Below, piece by piece: positions 1 through 3,952 of a stretch of 5,477 nucleotides of DNA (position 1 is its first letter; every line of letters starts with the position of its first letter). The translations under genes and the position numbers were made by a program. The notes under the pieces are model-generated. The model worked only from the letters and a program-made list of their open reading frames with translations, was not told the DNA's origin and ran no database searches. The stretch is from JACVRX01 sp035697245 (lineage in GTDB: Bacteria; Actinomycetota; Actinomycetes; Jiangellales; Jiangellaceae). The DNA is taken from contig DASSDH010000118.1 of the NCBI GenBank assembly GCA_035697245.1, positions 1-5,477 of the forward strand, in the 5' to 3' direction.

Positions 1-1
1 G

Positions 2-232
2 AGCACCGGCACACCATCAGAGCCGGAGGAACCCCGCCCCGAACCCGGCTACGAACCGCCGAGACCCAACGACTACCATCCGAGCCAACCGAATCTGTTG
101 CATCGACAACCTGAATCCAAGCGTCTGAGCCGCCCAGATGAGGGTGCGGCTAGGGTGAACTTTCCAGCGCGACGATCCCGAACAACGGAAGGTAAGGTTC
201 ATCCGCGGCCTTATCGGACGCGACTTACCTGA
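2..232 (+). CDS. Possible 3' end of an upstream gene (weak)
   Basis: Frame 2 is open from the left edge to a TGA at 230-232, giving at least 76 residues with no start codon needed inside the window. The first part is rich in Pro and Glu (for example EPEEPRPEPGYEPP), like a disordered C-terminal tail; the rest is rich in Arg, Pro and Thr. I recognise no domain. Third codon positions are not clearly G/C-biased, unlike the genes further right, so this may be non-coding or a decayed gene end. Frames 1 and 3 close earlier (about 110 and 126). It is listed only because it is the longest frame entering from the left. Confidence 0.18.
   Translation, partial: STGTPSEPEEPRPEPGYEPPRPNDYHPSQPNLLHRQPESKRLSRPDEGAARVNFPARRSRTTEGKVHPRPYRTRLT
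190..230. repeat. Interrupted inverted repeat AGGTAAG / CTTACCT
   Basis: AGGTAAG at 190-196 is the exact reverse complement of CTTACCT at 224-230. Inside lies a second pair, TCCG at 202-205 with CGGA at 215-218. The two stems are separated by five bases on each side, so the whole could fold as one hairpin with a symmetric internal loop and a 9-base apical loop. No T-run follows, so it does not look like a classical intrinsic terminator. It ends at the possible upstream stop codon (230-232). Role unknown. Confidence 0.35.
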
Positions 233-432
233 GCCGGCGACCAGAGCCTAGCCGCCGCGACTCCAGCCTGAGCACACTGCGGGCGCTCAGCACCGCCTTC
301 GGCTTGGATTGCAACAGTGTGCCTGTTCTGTTGGCAGTCGGCGGCACGTGCCCCTCCGATCACTGGCGACACGGACTGCGGCAGCGCTTGCTCCCGTTGC
401 GAGAAACATACCAACGCTAGATGCTTTACGTC

Positions 433-461
433 TTGTCATCAGGCTTAAATCTGGCTTAGAT
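433..461 (+). promoter_or_regulatory. Candidate promoter for the sugar transporter operon
   Basis: TTGTCA at 433-438 matches five of six bases of the -35 consensus TTGACA. Seventeen bases later, TTAGAT at 456-461 is a weak -10 element (three of six). A slightly different reading uses TAGATG at 457-462. If correct, transcription would start near 468 and leave a leader of roughly 115-120 bases before the ATG at 586. The proposed -10 overlaps the left arm of the inverted repeat at 455-470, as expected for repressor control. The match is modest and no other signal confirms it. Confidence 0.35.
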
Positions 462-470
462 GAGTCTAAG
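442..470. promoter_or_regulatory. Candidate operator: three CTTA-type half-sites
   Basis: CTTAGA at 455-460 and TCTAAG at 465-470 form a perfect 6-base inverted repeat around a 4-base spacer TGAG. A third related half-site, GGCTTAAAT at 442-450, is a near copy of GGCTTAGAT at 453-461, eleven bases (about one helical turn) away on the same face of the DNA. The arrangement overlaps the proposed -10 box and would suit a dimeric repressor such as a LacI, GntR or ROK regulator. The regulator is not in the window. A 6-base palindrome of this kind can arise by chance in a region this size. Confidence 0.35.
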
Positions 471-485
471 TAGTCCGGCCCTGTA

Positions 486-516
486 CGCCAGGTTGATGTC
501 ATCTCGTGACCTGGCG
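486..516. repeat. 8-bp inverted repeat in the operon leader
   Basis: CGCCAGGT at 486-493 is the exact reverse complement of ACCTGGCG at 509-516, separated by 15 bases. In RNA, the U-G and G-U pairs 494/508 and 495/507 would lengthen the stem to ten pairs. The loop contains GATGTCATC (495-503), itself a palindrome around one central base. The element lies about 70 bases before the start codon of the binding protein, downstream of the candidate promoter, so it may act as an RNA hairpin in the leader or as a second operator. No T-run follows, so it is unlikely to be a simple terminator. Confidence 0.45.
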
Positions 517-585
517 CCATTGACCCGGGCAAGCGTGACAACGAGCATGACAAGCAGCACCTTGACCTGAGCAAAGGAGCATCGG

Positions 586-1974
586 ATGTTCACCTTGACC
601 CGACGCACGATTGCGTTCGCAGCGGTTCTTGTCCTGCTCGGCCTGGCGGCCTGTGGTGGGGGCGCGGAGGAGGGTGGTGGTGACAACCGGATCGTGGTGT
701 GGACTGGCGACACCATCCCGGATCGCGTCGCCAAGACAAAGGACATCATCGCCGCCTTCACCCAGTCGACCGGGATCCAGGTCGAGCTCGTGGGCGTCGA
801 TGAGGACCAGTTCAACCAGCTGCTGACCTCGGCCGCGGCTGCCGGTGAGCTGCCCGACGTGGTCGGCTCCCAGCCTCTAGCCGCGGTGCGCACGCTGTCG
901 GCCAACGACCTGCTGAACACCGAAGCGACCAAGGCGGTGGTCGATACGCTCGGGGCGGAGACGTTCTCGGCCCGATCGCTCGAGCTGACTCGTCAGGGTG
1001 AGGAGCAGCTGTCGGTACCGACCGACGCATGGTCGCAGCTGCTCTACTACCGCAGGGATCTGCTCGACAAGGCGGGTCTGAAGCCACCTGAGACCTACGA
1101 CGACATCATGGCGGCGGCCAAGGCGCTGGACTCGAGCAAGGTGGCCGGGTTCGTCGGTGCGACCACTCCTGGTGACGCGTTCACCCAGCAGACGTTTGAG
1201 CATCTCGCGTTGGGCAACGGCTGCGAGATGGTCAATGACGCGGGTGAGGTGACGCTGGAATCCCCGGAGTGCGTGGCCGCGTTCCAGTTCTATGGCGATC
1301 TGATCAAGTCGTACTCGGTGTCGGGTTCCCAAGACGTCGACACCGTTCGAGCCAGCTACTTCGCGGGTCAGGCGGCCATGGCCATTTGGTCCACCTTCAT
1401 GCTCGACGAGCTCGCTGGGCTCCGCAACGATGCCAAACCCAGCTGTGCCGAGTGCAAGGAGGACCCGAAGTTCCTGGCCGAGAACACCGGGGTTGTGGCC
1501 GCGGTCGCCGGGCCGGACGGGGAGCCGGCGCAGTTCGGCGAGGTCTCGTCCTGGGCGATCACCGCTACCGCCAAGGAGGAGCCATCGCAGAAGTTCATCG
1601 AGTACATGCTCAGCGACGGCTACACCGACTGGGTCGCGATCGCGCCGGAGGGCAAGTACCCGGTGCGCCTGGGCACGAAGGATAACCCGACCCAGTACGT
1701 TGACGCCTGGAAGGACCTCGAGGTGGGCGTTGATCAGAAGGCGCCGCTGTCGGAGTTCTACCCGCAAGAGGTCATCGACATCTTGACCAGCGGGGCGGAC
1801 AAGTTCTCCCGCTGGGGAATCACCCAGGGGCAGGGTGACCTGATCGGAGCTTCGCTCGGGCAGCTGCCGGTGCCGAAGGCCATTGGCGAGCTGACGACCG
1901 GCGGCACCGATGCCGCCGGTGCTGCCAAACAGGCCGCGGACGAACTCCGTACGATCCAGAAGTCGCTGAAGTGA
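586..1974 (+). CDS. Sugar ABC transporter substrate-binding lipoprotein (family 1)
   Basis: This 462-residue protein should bind a sugar outside the membrane and deliver it to the two permeases encoded next. It belongs by appearance to the family 1 extracellular solute-binding proteins (MalE/UgpB-like, carbohydrate uptake type CUT1). The start ATG follows AAAGGAG (573-579) by six bases. The N-terminus has two Arg, a hydrophobic stretch (residues 9-22) and a lipobox LAAC with Cys23 as the lipidation site, then a Gly-rich linker. IVVWTG begins the mature domain, and the segments DVVGSQPLAAV, YFAGQAAMAIWSTFML and FGEVSSWAITA fit the family pattern. Four further cysteines (213, 229, 287, 290) could form two disulfides. 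The stop overlaps the GTG of the next gene by four bases. The fold and role are clear; the sugar cannot be read from sequence. Confidence 0.93.
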   Translation: MFTLTRRTIAFAAVLVLLGLAACGGGAEEGGGDNRIVVWTGDTIPDRVAKTKDIIAAFTQSTGIQVELVGVDEDQFNQLLTSAAAAGELPDVVGSQPLAAVRTLSANDLLNTEATKAVVDTLGAETFSARSLELTRQGEEQLSVPTDAWSQLLYYRRDLLDKAGLKPPETYDDIMAAAKALDSSKVAGFVGATTPGDAFTQQTFEHLALGNGCEMVNDAGEVTLESPECVAAFQFYGDLIKSYSVSGSQDVDTVRASYFAGQAAMAIWSTFMLDELAGLRNDAKPSCAECKEDPKFLAENTGVVAAVAGPDGEPAQFGEVSSWAITATAKEEPSQKFIEYMLSDGYTDWVAIAPEGKYPVRLGTKDNPTQYVDAWKDLEVGVDQKAPLSEFYPQEVIDILTSGADKFSRWGITQGQGDLIGASLGQLPVPKAIGELTTGGTDAAGAAKQAADELRTIQKSLK

Positions 1975-2990
1975 GCCAGCGCGCCGGGCCCTCCGGCGCT
2001 GCCCCTCCGGTCTCCCCGCCGGAGGGGGAGGTACGGCGTCGTGCTGAGCGCCGCTCCGGCGGCCGACAGCGGCGTGCCGACGCCCGCGCCGGACTCACCC
2101 TGATCGCCCCGACGCTCATCATCGTCATCGTCATGGTGGTGTTGCCGATCCTGTGGACGATCTCAATGGCGTTCCAGCGGATCCGGCTGATCAACCTGCG
2201 GTCGGCGGGAATCTTCGGTGAATACACGCTCGCCAACTTCGCTGGAATATTCACCTCCACGGAGTTCTGGACATCATTGCGGACCACGCTGATCTACTCG
2301 GTCTTCGGGACTGCTTCGGCGATCGGGCTCGGTCTAGTGGCCGCGCTGGCCCTGCGCAAGCCGTTCCGCGGCCGAACGTTCGTCCGCGCAGCCATGCTCC
2401 TGCCCTACGTCGCACCTGTCGTCGCCGCGACATTCGCCTGGAGCACGATGCTCAACCCGCAGTTCGGCATCGTGAACTACTGGGGGCAGCGGCTGCTGGG
2501 CTGGGACGAACCGATCCCATTCCTGAGCCAGGCAACCGGAACTCTGTCACTGTTCGGTCTGCAGATCACCGTCCCGACGGCCCTGCTCACGGTGATCGCG
2601 TTCGAGGCGTGGCGGTCGTTCCCGTTCGCCTTCTTGTTCTTGACCGCGCGGCTGCAGGCGGTGCCGGGAACGCTGGAGGAGGCGGCCCACGTCGATGGTG
2701 CCACCACGACCCAGCGTTTCGCCTACGTGGTGCTACCGCAGCTGCTGCCGACGATCGCCGTGCTTTCCGTGCTGCGCTTCATCTGGACTTTCAACAGCTT
2801 CGACGACATATACCTGCTCACCGGCGGCGGCGCCGGCACCGAGGTCGTGAGTGTCCGGGTGTTCAACGCTCTGACGGCTCGAGGTGACATCGGTGTCGCT
2901 TCCGCGCAAGCGCTCGTGCTGGCGTGGATCCTGGCCATCCTAATCCTCTTGTATCTGCGCCGATTCAAGACCCAGGAGGAGGCGGCCTGA
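1971..2990 (+). CDS. Sugar ABC transporter permease, MalF/UgpA-like
   Basis: This 339-residue inner-membrane subunit forms half of the sugar channel. The first 41 residues are an unusual Pro/Gly- then Arg-rich cytoplasmic tail; membrane segment 1 follows at about 44-67, then further hydrophobic segments to the C-terminus. The EAA loop that docks the ATPase is present as EEAAHVDGA (E237, A238, A239, D242, G243) followed by a conserved LP. The C-terminal segment ends in Arg-Arg and a short charged tail. The start is GTG at 1971, inside the GTGA overlap with the binding-protein stop. There is no good Shine-Dalgarno, so translation probably depends on coupling. No other in-frame start exists before the ATG at 2133, which lies inside membrane segment 1, so the GTG is the only sensible choice even though strong hairpins lie just after it. 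Confidence 0.93.
   Translation: MSQRAGPSGAAPPVSPPEGEVRRRAERRSGGRQRRADARAGLTLIAPTLIIVIVMVVLPILWTISMAFQRIRLINLRSAGIFGEYTLANFAGIFTSTEFWTSLRTTLIYSVFGTASAIGLGLVAALALRKPFRGRTFVRAAMLLPYVAPVVAATFAWSTMLNPQFGIVNYWGQRLLGWDEPIPFLSQATGTLSLFGLQITVPTALLTVIAFEAWRSFPFAFLFLTARLQAVPGTLEEAAHVDGATTTQRFAYVVLPQLLPTIAVLSVLRFIWTFNSFDDIYLLTGGGAGTEVVSVRVFNALTARGDIGVASAQALVLAWILAILILLYLRRFKTQEEAA
1981..2027 (+). promoter_or_regulatory. Tandem GC-rich hairpins at the binding protein-permease junction
   Basis: Hairpin A pairs GCGCCGG (1981-1987) with CCGGCGC (1993-1999) around a 5-base loop. Hairpin B pairs CCCCTCCGG (2002-2010) with CCGGAGGGG (2019-2027) around an 8-base loop. A smaller third stem, CGCCG/CGGCG, lies at 2049-2061. 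All are within the first codons of the permease gene and begin seven bases after the binding-protein stop codon. Stable stem-loops between the genes for binding protein and permeases are known in malE-malF, where they favour the upstream message. The same role is inferred here. No T-run follows, so termination without Rho is not suggested. Confidence 0.5.
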
Positions 2991-3922
2991 TGTCGACGAC
3001 GCTGCAGCAGGATCGGCGATCCACTAAGCCTCCTCCCACGACGCCGGGCTCGCGGTTGACGCGGGACTCAGTGGAACGTCGCATCTTCGGTGTGCTGCGC
3101 TGGGTGATCATCGTCTTGCTCCTCCTGGCGACGATCTTTCCCTTCTACTACACGGTGCTGCTCTCCATACGGCCCCTCGACGCGGTCCTGCAAGACCCAG
3201 GGGCGATACTCGTGCCTCCCACCGAATGGGCGCTCGACAGCTATCGCGCTGTGCTCGCCCCCCCCGAGGCCGGCGGACAGGGCTTCTTGGTGTTCATGCG
3301 CAACAGCGCCATCATCGCCCTCAGCACCGTGGCACTCACCTTGCTCGTAGCCTTGCCGGGTGCCTACGCGGTGAGCCGGCTGGAGTTCTTTGGCCGGCGC
3401 CAGATCAGCGGCTTGTTCCTGGCCGTCTACCTGTTCCCGAGCATCCTGCTCGCCGTACCATTGTTCGTCTTCTTCACTCGGATCGGCCTGCGCGGGACCT
3501 TGGTCGGCCTGATCATCGTCTACGTGTCCCAGATCGTCGCGGTCTCGATCTACATGCTCCGCAACTACTTCGACACCATCCCGGTGAGCCTTGAGGAGGC
3601 GGCGGCCATCGACGGCTGCACCAGGCTCGGCATCATGCGACGGATCAGCCTGCCGCTGGCGATGCCGGCGATCATGTCCAACGCGCTCTTCGTGTTCATG
3701 ATCGCGTGGAACGAGTTTCTGTTTGCCTTGCTGTTCCTGGTCGAGGATCGCGACCGGTGGACGGTCTCGCTGGGGTTGTCCCAGCTGGCCGGCAGCATCG
3801 AGATCCCCACCACGGTCTTGATGGCCGGCTCGGTGATCATCACCCTGCCGATCATCATCATGTTCTTCGCGACCGAGCGCCTGCTGACCGAGGGCCTGAC
3901 CGCCGGAGCCGAAAAGGGCTGA
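2990..3922 (+). CDS. Sugar ABC transporter permease, MalG/UgpE-like
   Basis: This 310-residue membrane protein is the second channel subunit. It has a hydrophilic N-terminal tail of about 36 residues, a first membrane segment at about 37-58 (VIIVLLLLATIFPFYYTVLL), and the MalG-type sequence MRNSAIIALSTVALTLLVALPGAYAVSRL cut here into its recognisable parts MRNS and GAYAVSRL. The EAA loop reads EEAAAIDGC (E203, A204, A205, D208, G209) followed by SLPLAMP. WNEFLFALLFL near the C-terminus is typical of the family. The ATG at 2990 overlaps the TGA of the upstream permease by one base (TGATG) and follows AGGAGGAGG at 2974-2982 at ideal spacing. An in-frame ATG at 2924 would lie within the upstream gene and add 22 unrelated residues, so it is rejected. 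Confidence 0.93.
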   Translation: MSTTLQQDRRSTKPPPTTPGSRLTRDSVERRIFGVLRWVIIVLLLLATIFPFYYTVLLSIRPLDAVLQDPGAILVPPTEWALDSYRAVLAPPEAGGQGFLVFMRNSAIIALSTVALTLLVALPGAYAVSRLEFFGRRQISGLFLAVYLFPSILLAVPLFVFFTRIGLRGTLVGLIIVYVSQIVAVSIYMLRNYFDTIPVSLEEAAAIDGCTRLGIMRRISLPLAMPAIMSNALFVFMIAWNEFLFALLFLVEDRDRWTVSLGLSQLAGSIEIPTTVLMAGSVIITLPIIIMFFATERLLTEGLTAGAEKG

Positions 3923-3952
3923 GGGGGAGGCGGTGTGGGGCTGTTCTCATGA
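3923..3952 (+). promoter_or_regulatory. Ribosome-binding region and possible 5-codon leader before the isomerase gene
   Basis: A strong Shine-Dalgarno-like GGGGGAGG (3923-3930) starts immediately after the permease stop but is 18 bases from the ATG at 3949, too far for normal use. Between them, GTG at 3935 opens a five-codon frame (M-G-L-F-S) whose TGA (3950-3952) overlaps the isomerase start as ATGA. Ribosomes loaded at the strong site could translate this mini-frame and re-initiate on the isomerase. The weaker GGGG at 3937-3940, eight bases before the ATG, could also serve directly. The spacing from GGAGG to the GTG (four bases) is short, so the leader reading is tentative. Confidence 0.25.

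Larger units (their letters stand above)
1..585. other. Upstream region with no recognisable gene
   Basis: This 585-base stretch precedes the transporter operon. I see no tRNA, rRNA, CRISPR or transposase signature. Short open frames exist on both strands, but none shows the strong G/C third-position bias of the four downstream genes. What it does hold: a possible gene 3' end in frame 2 up to 232, inverted repeats at 190-230, 272-322, 455-470 and 486-516, a 10-base palindrome GGCACGTGCC at 343-352, and a candidate promoter at about 433-461. No regulator gene is visible. A LacI- or ROK-type regulator is common next to such operons but would have to lie outside the window. Confidence 0.6.

Noticed and set aside
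343..352. 10-base palindrome GGCACGTGCC
   Set aside because: A 10-base palindrome is expected about once per thousand bases by chance and it has no positional link to the promoter; mentioned but not scored as a finding.
17..414. Small minus-strand frames (61 and 67 codons) upstream of the operon
   Set aside because: No domain, no convincing ribosome-binding site and no coding-type third-position bias.
877..1767. 296-codon minus-strand frame opposite the binding protein
   Set aside because: Shadow of the solute-binding lipoprotein gene; the sense frame has a signal peptide, lipobox and family motifs, the antisense product has none.
2924..2989. Earlier ATG for the second permease
   Set aside because: It would overlap the first permease by 67 bases and add residues unlike the family. 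The ATG at 2990 has an ideal AGGAGG and a normal TGATG overlap.
3920..3948. Terminator between the second permease and the isomerase
   Set aside because: The 26-base gap has no inverted repeat or T-run; read-through into the isomerase is more likely.
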